Positions 57,831-64,000 of a stretch of DNA of 64,000 bases are shown here, piece after piece (positions within the stretch are counted from its first letter, which is position 1; each line of letters begins with the position of its first letter). The stretch spans positions 175,590 to 239,589 of the forward strand of contig JAFGGG010000036.1 of the NCBI GenBank assembly GCA_016930675.1, written 5' to 3'. The notes beneath the pieces are model-generated. The model worked only from the letters and a program-made list of their open reading frames with translations, was not told the origin of the DNA and did no database searches. The stretch comes from Spirochaetales bacterium. GTDB lineage: Bacteria > Spirochaetota > Spirochaetia > SZUA-6 > RPPD01. The position numbers were made by a program, and so were the translations under genes.

Positions 57831-59158
57831 ATTTGAGTGAGAAGGATCTTACTGTTTCCCGCCTTGGCGATACCCGGATTGATTCGCCTCTGGGGCTCTC
57901 CACTCATTACGGTGATTTAATCGCCAATTATATAGAAGAAAACGCTTCCGTCACCCTGCTGCAGGATAGAGACGAAATTATCCGCTGTGTAAAGAATAAA
58001 AAGTTTCTGGCCGCATTTGTTCAGGCCGGGCCGCGTAAAAAAATATTCTTTGATCCGAAGCACACCACAGCCGCCATTGTAACGTGCGGAGGATTAAGCC
58101 CCGGTATTAATAATGTCATTCGCGCGTCGGTAATGGAGCTTTACTACCGCTACGGAGTCAAAGCTATTTGGGGCATACAGTACGGATTTCGCGGTTTTAA
58201 TCCGACACATGGTTTGGAACCTAAAAAGCTTACCCCCGAAATTGTAAAAGGAATTCATGAGCTGGGCGGCAGCTTTTTAGGTTCTTCACGAGGACCCCAG
58301 GATATAGGAGAGATTGTGGATCGCCTTGAACAGATGAAGGTCGACATGCTGTTTGCGATAGGTGGTGACGGCACATTACATGGAGCGGAAGCAATTCACA
58401 GAGAGGTTATGAAGCGGAATTTAAAAATAGCTATTGTGGGTGTACCCAAGACAATCGATAATGATATCGCCTACGTGGAAAAGACATTCGGTTTGGAGAC
58501 CGCTTTTTCCGTGGCGGCTGAAGCCATTCGCAGCGCCCATACCGAAGCAATCGGTGCGCCAAACGGTATCGGCATAGTCAAGGTAATGGGACGGTATTCG
58601 GGTTTTATCGCGGCCAACGCCGCGCTGGCCCTTAATGAAGTAAATTTTGTACTGGTACCGGAAGTGCCTTTCGATCTGGAAGGTCCCAAAGGGTTGTTCC
58701 CTCATCTGAAAAAGCGTTTGCAGGACAAGGGCCATGCTGTTATCATCATTGCGGAAGGAGCCGGACAGGAGCTGTTGCAGAGCGATGTAATGCAGAGAGA
58801 CAAATCGGGCAATCTAAAGTTAAAGGATGTGGGTTTGTTTTTAAAGCAGGCCATTGCTGCTTATTTTAAATCCATTCAGATGGATGTCAACCTGAAGTAT
58901 ATAGATCCCAGTTACCTGGTACGAGCCGTTGCCGCGAACGCGCATGACGCCATTTATTGCGTACAACTTGCCCAAAACGCCGTGCACGCGGGCATGGCGG
59001 GATTTACCGGTGTGGTTGTGGGAAGATGGAATAATCAATTCACCCTCGTACCCCTAAAACTGGCCATATCGGAAAGAAAATTCCTCAATCCGGAGGATCC
59101 GCTGTGGCTTACGGTTATCGAAGCCACGGGTCAGCCGTTTAAAATGATAAATGAATAA
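57818..59158 (+). CDS. 6-phosphofructokinase, PPi-PFK-like clade but predicted ATP-type
   Basis: A 446-residue phosphofructokinase that phosphorylates fructose 6-phosphate in glycolysis. Active-site motifs: CGGLSPGINNVIR (90-102), IGGDGTLHGA (181-190), PKTIDNDI (210-217), and the substrate loop VKVMGRYSGFIA. The residue after GGD is Gly185; pyrophosphate enzymes have Asp there (GGDD), so ATP is the likely donor, while Lys211 (PKTIDND) is shared with the PPi group and with plant and trypanosome ATP enzymes. The long N-terminal extension is typical of this clade. It overlaps trpS by 13 bases and precedes a small conserved-looking gene by 14 bases. Confidence 0.9.
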   Translation: MENLNLSEKDLTVSRLGDTRIDSPLGLSTHYGDLIANYIEENASVTLLQDRDEIIRCVKNKKFLAAFVQAGPRKKIFFDPKHTTAAIVTCGGLSPGINNVIRASVMELYYRYGVKAIWGIQYGFRGFNPTHGLEPKKLTPEIVKGIHELGGSFLGSSRGPQDIGEIVDRLEQMKVDMLFAIGGDGTLHGAEAIHREVMKRNLKIAIVGVPKTIDNDIAYVEKTFGLETAFSVAAEAIRSAHTEAIGAPNGIGIVKVMGRYSGFIAANAALALNEVNFVLVPEVPFDLEGPKGLFPHLKKRLQDKGHAVIIIAEGAGQELLQSDVMQRDKSGNLKLKDVGLFLKQAIAAYFKSIQMDVNLKYIDPSYLVRAVAANAHDAIYCVQLAQNAVHAGMAGFTGVVVGRWNNQFTLVPLKLAISERKFLNPEDPLWLTVIEATGQPFKMINE

Positions 59159-59172
59159 AGAGAGGTTTTTGT

Positions 59173-59541
59173 ATGAGTATCAGAAAATACATAAAAGCGG
59201 AGCCGCTCAATAAAATAATAAAATACTCTACCCATAAGGATTATATGAAACTGGGTGTGGCTTTTTCCGGAGCTCCCAAGAAGCATCCTTTCGACAAAGA
59301 GAAGCTGATTCTCATTTCAGATCCGTTCAGTACCCATACCTTGTTTTATGAGTTCACGGTTTCCGATATTCTGCATGTGGATGAGCTGCCTCATCTTGTA
59401 ACCGAGTCGGGCGATTCGGTAAGCACGGTGCGGATCTGGGTACGGAAAGGAAGTTTGGGCGTAAAATACGAACCTTTTGTGGTGGAAGATACATTGGATT
59501 TCTTAAAGGATTTGGATAGCACTAATAAGCAGAAAAAATAA
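59173..59541 (+). CDS. Small protein of unknown function behind phosphofructokinase
   Basis: A 122-residue soluble protein with no signal peptide. It has well-formed strands (KLILISDPFSTHTLFYEFTVSDILHVDELP, VRIWVRKGSLGVKYEPFVVED) and looks like a compact, conserved domain. I have an impression of similar proteins in other spirochaetes but cannot name the family. The ATG is preceded by AGAGAGGTTTT, 14 bases after the phosphofructokinase stop, so the two are co-transcribed. A regulatory or metabolic accessory role is possible. Confidence 0.65.
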   Translation: MSIRKYIKAEPLNKIIKYSTHKDYMKLGVAFSGAPKKHPFDKEKLILISDPFSTHTLFYEFTVSDILHVDELPHLVTESGDSVSTVRIWVRKGSLGVKYEPFVVEDTLDFLKDLDSTNKQKK

Positions 59542-59612
59542 CTGCTTTTTAAAACAGTTAAAGTCACCGACTTTGACTATATTAAACACTTTAATCGTAG
59601 GAGGTACCAGTT

Positions 59613-60776
59613 TTGAGTTATAGATCGGATTTTATTTTCACATCGGAAAGTGTGGGTGAAGGACACCCGGATAAAGTATGCGATCAGATTTCAGATGCGG
59701 TATTGGATGAAGCTTTTCGTCAGGATCCCATGTCACGCGTGGCTTGTGAAACCTTTACCACAACGGGGTTGATTATGATCGGCGGTGAAATCACCACCAA
59801 AGGGATAATCGATTATCAAAAGATAGCCAGGGATGAATTGAAGAGAATCGGATATGATAATCCGTTATATGGAATTGACGCCGATTCCTGTTGCGTACTT
59901 CATTCCATTCACGGACAGTCGCCTGATATTTCACAGGGTGTAACGGCCGGTGAAGGACTGCATAAAGAGCAGGGCGCGGGAGATCAGGGCATGATGATCG
60001 GTTATGCCTGCAAGGATACCGAGGCCTTAATGCCGGCTCCGATTTATTATGCACATCAGATTATGCTTAAAGCGGCGGAAGCGAGGAGAAGCGGAGTGCT
60101 GTCTTTTTTAAGGCCGGACGGTAAATGCCAGGTTACGGTAGAGTATGAAAACAGCAAGCCAAAAGCCATTACCACTGTGGTGCTTTCTCATCAGCATAAT
60201 GAAGATGTTCAGTATGAAGATCTTAAACAGGGCATGATAGAAGAAATAATAAAAAAAGCACTGCCGGCAGAGCTCATTAATGGCAATGTGATTTATCATA
60301 TTAATCCCACAGGCCGGTTTGTAGTGGGCGGGCCGCACGGCGATTCAGGTCTTACAGGCAGAAAAATAATTGTGGATACCTACGGCGGCATGGCCAGCCA
60401 CGGCGGCGGAGCCTTCTCCGGTAAGGATCCCACAAAAGTGGACAGATCGGCGGCGTATCTGGCGCGCTACATCGCGAAGAACATCGTAGCGGCCGGTATC
60501 TGCAGCAAATGTGAAGTGCAGCTTGCTTATGCCATCGGAGTAGCCGAGCCGGTATCACTTTATGTCTGTACCTTCGGAACCGGAAAGGTGGACGAGCCGG
60601 AGATTGAAGCGGCTGTAAGAGATGTTTTTGAGCTTACACCAAGCGGGATCATCAAGACACTCGATTTGCGCAAGCCGATTTTCAGAGAAACCGCGGCTTA
60701 CGGACATTTCGGCCGACCTCAGTTCTCCTGGGAAAAGACGGACAAGGTCGCGGCAATTAAGGAACGGCTGGCTTAA
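59613..60776 (+). CDS. metK: S-adenosylmethionine synthetase
   Basis: Makes SAM from methionine and ATP; 387 residues, the normal length. Motifs: [80 protein letters not shown]. It begins with TTG behind a perfect TAGGAGGT site. No SAM riboswitch is seen in the short leader (59542-59612), which has only small hairpins (AAAGTC..GACTTT). SAM made here would serve the radical SAM proteins and methyltransferase elsewhere in the window. Confidence 0.96.
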   Translation: MSYRSDFIFTSESVGEGHPDKVCDQISDAVLDEAFRQDPMSRVACETFTTTGLIMIGGEITTKGIIDYQKIARDELKRIGYDNPLYGIDADSCCVLHSIHGQSPDISQGVTAGEGLHKEQGAGDQGMMIGYACKDTEALMPAPIYYAHQIMLKAAEARRSGVLSFLRPDGKCQVTVEYENSKPKAITTVVLSHQHNEDVQYEDLKQGMIEEIIKKALPAELINGNVIYHINPTGRFVVGGPHGDSGLTGRKIIVDTYGGMASHGGGAFSGKDPTKVDRSAAYLARYIAKNIVAAGICSKCEVQLAYAIGVAEPVSLYVCTFGTGKVDEPEIEAAVRDVFELTPSGIIKTLDLRKPIFRETAAYGHFGRPQFSWEKTDKVAAIKERLA

Positions 60777-60784
60777 ATTTTATA

Positions 60785-61150
60785 ATGAAGATTAAACTCT
60801 TCGATATCGTGATTCTCATCATTGTGGCGGGTGCCACAGGTTTTCTGACCTTTTTTGTGTACGGCGCTCAGTATGGAGAGCCGTATGCACATATAAAATC
60901 ACAACATGAGGAATATTATTACGCCCTCACCAGCCCGAACTTAATTTCTGTAGAGGGGCCTTTGGGCAGAACTGTTATCGAGATCAATGAGGGCGCTGTT
61001 TCGGTCAGATCATCTCCCTGCCCTGAAAAGACATGTGTTAAATCGGGAAAGGTAAGTCTGCCGGGAGAGTGGATTGCCTGTCTTCCCAATCAGGTACTCA
61101 TTACCATTGAAGGGAGGAGTGAAGAAGATATTGACGCTCTCAGCTACTAA
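60785..61150 (+). CDS. NusG domain II-containing membrane-anchored protein
   Basis: A 121-residue protein with an N-terminal transmembrane helix (about 6-27) and an extracytoplasmic NusG-II-type domain. The conserved pattern RSSPCPEKTCVKSGKVSLPGEWIACLPNQV includes two cysteines and the ACLPN motif. Such proteins commonly sit beside a Gx-transporter (heptaprenyl diphosphate synthase component I-like) membrane protein, as here, and may be linked to flavin, quinone or thiol metabolism, though the role is unknown. It starts 8 bases after metK. Confidence 0.82.
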   Translation: MKIKLFDIVILIIVAGATGFLTFFVYGAQYGEPYAHIKSQHEEYYYALTSPNLISVEGPLGRTVIEINEGAVSVRSSPCPEKTCVKSGKVSLPGEWIACLPNQVLITIEGRSEEDIDALSY

Positions 61151-61670
61151 ACGCTTGGAGATAATCGCCCTGCTCGCAGCCATGGCGCTTTTTCTCTCAT
61201 CGATCGAGTATATAATTCCCAAACCGCTGCCTTTTTTACGTTTGGGTATCGCCAATCTGCCGGTTCTGATCTCGCTTTATCTGTTGAAGCCAAAAGAGAT
61301 TATTTTACTGATGGCGATAAAAATAATCGCGCAGGGATTTATTTACGGAACCCTGTTCTCCTATATTTTTTTATTTTCCTGCGCAGGCGGCGTGGCCAGT
61401 GGTCTGGTAATGATCGGACTGCAGCGCCTAATGAAAAATCATGTCACGCTGCTGGGTGTGAGTGTGGCGGGGGCTTTTACCAGTAATATTGTTCAGCTGC
61501 TTATAGCCAGTACGGTTATCTGGGGGCCGGGTGTGTTTCTGATCGCGCCTCCGTTTTTACTGGTAGGCACGGTATCCGCGTGCGCACTTGGGCTGTTGGC
61601 AGAGTCCTTTTATCGTAATTCCCGTTGGGTAAAAATGATTGCCGGTCCGAAAGGGGATTATAGTCCTTAA
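61131..61670 (+). CDS. Gx transporter / heptaprenyl diphosphate synthase component I-like protein
   Basis: A polytopic membrane protein of about 180 residues with five or six helices. The family pattern is seen in SSIEYIIPKPLPFLRLGIANLPVLISLYLL and in the SYIFLFSCAGGVASGLVMI and GAFTSNIVQLLIAS helices. Members resemble the S components of small-molecule importers. The start is uncertain: TTG at 61131 or GTG at 61119, both behind GGGAGGAG (61112-61119), with the TTG better spaced. It overlaps the end of the NusG-II gene, with which it forms a recurrent pair. Confidence 0.75.
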   Translation: MTLSATKRLEIIALLAAMALFLSSIEYIIPKPLPFLRLGIANLPVLISLYLLKPKEIILLMAIKIIAQGFIYGTLFSYIFLFSCAGGVASGLVMIGLQRLMKNHVTLLGVSVAGAFTSNIVQLLIASTVIWGPGVFLIAPPFLLVGTVSACALGLLAESFYRNSRWVKMIAGPKGDYSP

Positions 61671-61717
61671 AAATAACTTGCAGTCTTTGCCTGTTATAGA
61701 GTATTTTAAAATCAGAG

Positions 61718-62704
61718 ATGCAAGCGCGTTTTTTTACAACAAGAGAAGACAAAAAAGTTCAATGTGAGCTCTGTCCCAATAACTGCTTAATTTCCCCCGG
61801 TAAAACCGGGATTTGTAAAGTCCGTTTAAACAAGGAGGGCACGCTTGTTCTTCCTTATTACGGGAAGCTGTCCGCGGTTGCTCTCGATCCGATTGAAAAA
61901 AAGCCGCTGTATCATTTTTATCCCGGCACCTCGATTCTGTCGATAGGATTCGTGGGGTGCTCTTTTCACTGTCCTTTCTGTCAAAACTATCATATTTCCC
62001 AATCTACCCAGGCTGCAACGGAATATATAAGCCCGGTGGATCTTGTCGACTTGGCCATGCGCAAGGATTCACTCGCGATTGCCTATACCTACTCCGAACC
62101 GCTTATTCATCTGGAGTATGTGCTGGACGCGGCAAAACTGGCCAAGGGCAAGGGCATAAAAAACGTGCTGGTGTCCAACGGTTTTATTAATCCAGGTCCG
62201 GCCGAAGAGCTGCTGGAGGTACTTGATGCGGCCAATATCGATTTGAAGTGTTATACGGATGAGTTTTACCGTAAAGAAATCGGCGGCAGGCTGGAAGCGG
62301 TAAAGCGTTTTATAAAACAGGCCGCAGGCAAAATCGAGCTTGAAGTCACCACTCTGGTCATACCCGGAAAGAACGACAGGAGAGAAGAAATAGCGGAGAT
62401 CGCCCGTTTTTTATCCGGATTGGATCCGGCCATTCCCTACCATTTATCCTGTTATTACCCCACGTACAAATATGCCATTCCGGGCACACAGCCGCAGACC
62501 GTGATCGAGCTTGCCGAACACGCCAAAAAGTATTTGAAGTACGTATATGTGGGTAATGTGGGACTGTATTCGACCGGTACCGTGTGCCCGAGCTGCGGTA
62601 ATATCCTCATCGAGCGCAGGGGCTACTCGGTTGCCTTTCCAGGGGTGGAAAACGGCAGCTGCCGGCAGTGCGGGGAGAAAATAGCGATTCCGGGGTTGCC
62701 GTAA
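61718..62704 (+). CDS. amrS: AmmeMemoRadiSam system radical SAM enzyme
   Basis: A 328-residue radical SAM enzyme. The N terminus has CELCPNNCLISPGKTGICKVR, the cluster motif is CSFHCPFC (Cys81, 85, 88), followed by YTYSEPLIHLEY and IDLKCYTDEFYRKEIGG; the C-terminal 45 residues form a four-cysteine ribbon (CPSCG and CRQCG). This pattern matches the AmmeMemoRadiSam radical SAM family, which normally partners AMMECR1 and Memo proteins in a still unclear modification pathway; neither partner is in this window. The gene lies 47 bases after the Gx transporter gene. Confidence 0.86.
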   Translation: MQARFFTTREDKKVQCELCPNNCLISPGKTGICKVRLNKEGTLVLPYYGKLSAVALDPIEKKPLYHFYPGTSILSIGFVGCSFHCPFCQNYHISQSTQAATEYISPVDLVDLAMRKDSLAIAYTYSEPLIHLEYVLDAAKLAKGKGIKNVLVSNGFINPGPAEELLEVLDAANIDLKCYTDEFYRKEIGGRLEAVKRFIKQAAGKIELEVTTLVIPGKNDRREEIAEIARFLSGLDPAIPYHLSCYYPTYKYAIPGTQPQTVIELAEHAKKYLKYVYVGNVGLYSTGTVCPSCGNILIERRGYSVAFPGVENGSCRQCGEKIAIPGLP

Positions 62705-62826
62705 TGGTTGTCGCCAAAGCGGCCGCACAACTGTAAAACCGTGTTGTGACCGGCAGCGTCTTGCTGAAATCATAGGCCGCCGCCAGCAGCGCCCAAAAGA
62801 AAATGTGTAAAATATGAAGCCTCGTA

Positions 62827-62855
62827 TTGACTTTTTTTGAAAATATTATTATGAA
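62827..62855 (+). promoter_or_regulatory. Promoter of tRNA-Asn
   Basis: TTGACT (62827-62832) and TATGAA (62850-62855) at 17 bases, ending 11 bases before the tRNA; a TATTAT at 62844 is a less well spaced alternative. Confidence 0.5.
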
Positions 62856-62866
62856 TATCAGATCAA

Positions 62867-62939
62867 TCCCCTGTAGCTCAGTTGGTAGAGCGGGTGGCTG
62901 TTAACCACTAGGTCGGCAGTTCGAGTCTGTCCGGGGGAG
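62867..62939 (+). tRNA. tRNA-Asn (GTT)
   Basis: A 73-nt cloverleaf: acceptor TCCCCTG / CGGGGGA, D arm GCTC..GAGC, anticodon loop CTGTTAA (anticodon GTT), T arm GGCAG..CTGTC, discriminator G. CCA is not encoded. The 3' end faces an AT-rich accessory-looking region. Confidence 0.95.
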
Positions 62940-62940
62940 A

Positions 62941-62980
62941 AAAAAAATGGCGAGCACCAGACGGCACTCGCCATTTTTTT
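62941..62980. terminator. Bidirectional terminator after tRNA-Asn
   Basis: AATGGCGAG and CTCGCCATT pair around a 12-base loop, flanked by a run of A on the left and seven T on the right. Confidence 0.85.
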
Positions 62981-62992
62981 ACTTCGCAGGCT

Positions 62993-63036
62993 CGAACCCT
63001 GGTCCGAGTATTTTGCGTAGCGAAATACGGGGTTCG
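62993..63036. repeat. Nested inverted repeat
   Basis: CGAACCC (62993-62999) pairs with GGGTTCG (63030-63036), enclosing GTATTT (63008-63013) and AAATAC (63023-63028). It is not followed by a T run. Its position just past tRNA-Asn and its terminator makes it a candidate recombination or insertion scar. Confidence 0.4.
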
Positions 63037-63072
63037 GAAGCATGCGTAATATGCCGGAGCATCTATTCTGGC

Positions 63073-63123
63073 CGGGAGTGTTCCTGCTACATTAAATGTA
63101 CCTTTGATTAAAATAAACCCCAT
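63073..63123 (-). pseudogene. Possible 5' remnant of a nuclease-like gene
   Basis: An ATG at 63123 has an excellent site (AAAGGAGATAACAAA) and opens with MGFILIKGTFNVAGTLP, which resembles the start of small staphylococcal-nuclease-like proteins as I remember them. After about 17 codons the frame runs into the nested inverted repeat and the antisense of tRNA-Asn, giving implausible protein (it stays open to 62908). This looks like the 5' end of a gene cut off by recombination. Confidence 0.35.
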
Positions 63124-63230
63124 TTTGTTATCTCCTTTATTAATTGATTGTGTGTTTATTGAATGATAGATTAAGAATACTGGAATTGCTAAAACAAATA
63201 GTAAGAACTTTTTAATTGTGCTAACCTTTC

Positions 63231-63887
63231 TTATTCTATTTCACTTCCGCTTTGTGCACCTGCTTTTTTTAAAAGATCGATTATCTGTATTAGATTTCTC
63301 AATTTTACAATATCTAATACTGTCTCATGCCAAACATTTACACAATTAAGATCAGCGTTTAATTCTATCAAGCAAACTATTGTGTCAGTATGACTATGGA
63401 ACGCTGCCCACATTATAGAAGTATAGCCTTGTACATCCGTATGATTGGTATTAGCTCCATGTTCTGCTAACAATCTTACTATCTCATGAAAACCTTTGAG
63501 GGATGCAAGCATTAGAGGAGTTTTACCATCCTTATCTACAGGATCAATATCTGCACCATTTTTAATCAATAATCCTACAATTTCTAAATAACCCATATTA
63601 GCTGCTACATGAATAGCCGTGCTTTCTAATACCGTATCTGCAATATTCACGTCAGCTCCTGTTTCTATGAGTAATTTGACCACCTCTGTATGACCATTCC
63701 CAGATGCAAGGAATAATGCGGTTCTATTCGTATCACTTTTAGCATTCACATCAGCACCTTGCTTCATAGCCTCTTTTACTTTCTGTAGATCACCTATTAT
63801 AGCTGCGTTTATTAAATTATCATTTAAATCAGCAAACGAAGGTATGATTATAAGTATGGAGAATAGAATAATTATTGACGTTCTCAT
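63231..63887 (-). CDS. Secreted ankyrin-repeat protein
   Basis: A 218-residue protein with a signal peptide (RTSIIILFSILIIIPSFA) and about six ankyrin repeats. Typical repeat segments are NRTALFLASGNGHTEVVKLLIETGADVN, TAIHVAANMGYLEIVGLLIKNGADID and KTPLMLASLKGFHEIVRLLAEHGAN. Such repeats bind other proteins; the signal peptide places this one in the periplasm or outside the cell. AAAAGGA lies upstream of the ATG at 63887; the longer frame to 63962 runs through a repeat of insertion-sequence type and is not used. The gene is AT-rich relative to its neighbours and lies in a probable accessory segment. Confidence 0.85.
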   Translation of the reverse strand: MRTSIIILFSILIIIPSFADLNDNLINAAIIGDLQKVKEAMKQGADVNAKSDTNRTALFLASGNGHTEVVKLLIETGADVNIADTVLESTAIHVAANMGYLEIVGLLIKNGADIDPVDKDGKTPLMLASLKGFHEIVRLLAEHGANTNHTDVQGYTSIMWAAFHSHTDTIVCLIELNADLNCVNVWHETVLDIVKLRNLIQIIDLLKKAGAQSGSEIE

Positions 63888-63919
63888 AATCGAAATCCTT
63901 TTATATAGTCTTACTGCGT

Positions 63920-63964
63920 ATTCCGCTGAAAGTTGCCACCCATTCCGGAAATAAGCTGCCACCC
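63920..63964. mobile_element. Tandem repeat resembling an insertion-sequence end
   Basis: Two consecutive units, ATTCCGCTGAAAGTTGCCACCC (63920-63941) and a 23-base variant ending AGCTGCCACCC (63942-63964), lie upstream of the ankyrin gene. Multiple terminal repeats of this type (GGGTGGCAGCTTT.. on the other strand) are characteristic of IS21-family ends. No transposase is visible before the window ends. Confidence 0.4.
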
Positions 63965-64000
63965 AAGGCCCGTTCTTAATCCCTAATAATATACATAGCC

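Noticed and set aside
59542..59612. SAM riboswitch before metK
   Set aside because: The leader is only about 70 bases with two tiny hairpins; it is too short for known SAM riboswitch classes.
62858..63043. A 61-residue minus-strand frame over tRNA-Asn
   Set aside because: It is antisense to the tRNA and terminator (PGQTRTADLVVNSHPLYQLSYRG), a well-known spurious translation.

Overview
This window looks like chromosomal DNA of a spirochaete (phylum Spirochaetota), probably an uncultured or free-living anaerobe, not a close relative of a well-known pathogen. The evidence is convergent: a FlaA periplasmic-flagellum sheath protein, a cheA / cheW-cheR-like / cheX / cheY operon, a radical SAM protein of the spirochaete-type SPASM family, a roughly 990-residue SpiroCoCo-like coiled-coil protein, and an EF-G of the spirochaete/mitochondrial type. 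Base composition is moderate and coding density is high; there are no phage modules, CRISPR arrays or rRNA genes. Four tRNA genes are present (Val-GAC, Asp-GTC, Pro-CGG, Asn-GTT).

Layout. 1-7.4 kb: the end of a double-receiver regulator, fusA-type EF-G, a RecA-fold ATPase, a VanZ-like protein, and a ChvI/ChvG-like two-component pair. 7.5-10.6 kb: a 119-nt structured repeat, a DegP-type protease, and a LacI-family regulator with operator-like palindromes. 10.7-19.7 kb: a secreted Fibrobacter-type (circularly permuted) GH16 lichenase, a four-TM cysteine protein, a PD40 propeller lipoprotein, a metallophosphoesterase, three tandem six-repeat Kelch-like lipoproteins and a DUF1566 lipoprotein that shares their signal peptide. 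19.7-24.6 kb: a periplasmic TPR protein and a second histidine kinase/regulator pair, divergent from a 65-residue membrane protein. 24.6-29.2 kb: a second copy of the 119-nt repeat, the coiled-coil protein, and an ABC permease.

29.3-38.6 kb is the most coherent accessory block: radical SAM/SPASM protein, GT-A-like glycosyltransferase, SpsF-like cytidylyltransferase, a PseG-like/zinc-ribbon/methyltransferase fusion and an ATP-grasp ligase. These overlap end to end and run into an N-acetylmuramoyl-L-alanine amidase, a GerMN protein and flaA. I read it as a candidate pathway for a modified nucleotide sugar that decorates flagellar filament or envelope. A Maf/DUF115-like protein at 50.8-52.4 kb fits the same idea. 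38.7-48.8 kb holds a barrel-like outer-membrane protein, a receiver-PilZ protein, the chemotaxis operon, tRNA-Val and two large signalling proteins. 48.9-62.7 kb is housekeeping: lepA, a PpiD/SurA-like chaperone, tRNAs, a NlpD-like LysM/LytM protein beside a group-2 sigma factor, PilZ, trpS, phosphofructokinase, metK, NusG-II and Gx-transporter genes, and the AmmeMemoRadiSam radical SAM enzyme.

The right end (62.9-64 kb) differs: after tRNA-Asn come a possible gene remnant, an AT-rich ankyrin-repeat gene and a tandem repeat resembling an insertion-sequence end, suggesting the edge of an accessory region. Everything is read by eye from sequence; family names rest on remembered motifs, not on searches.
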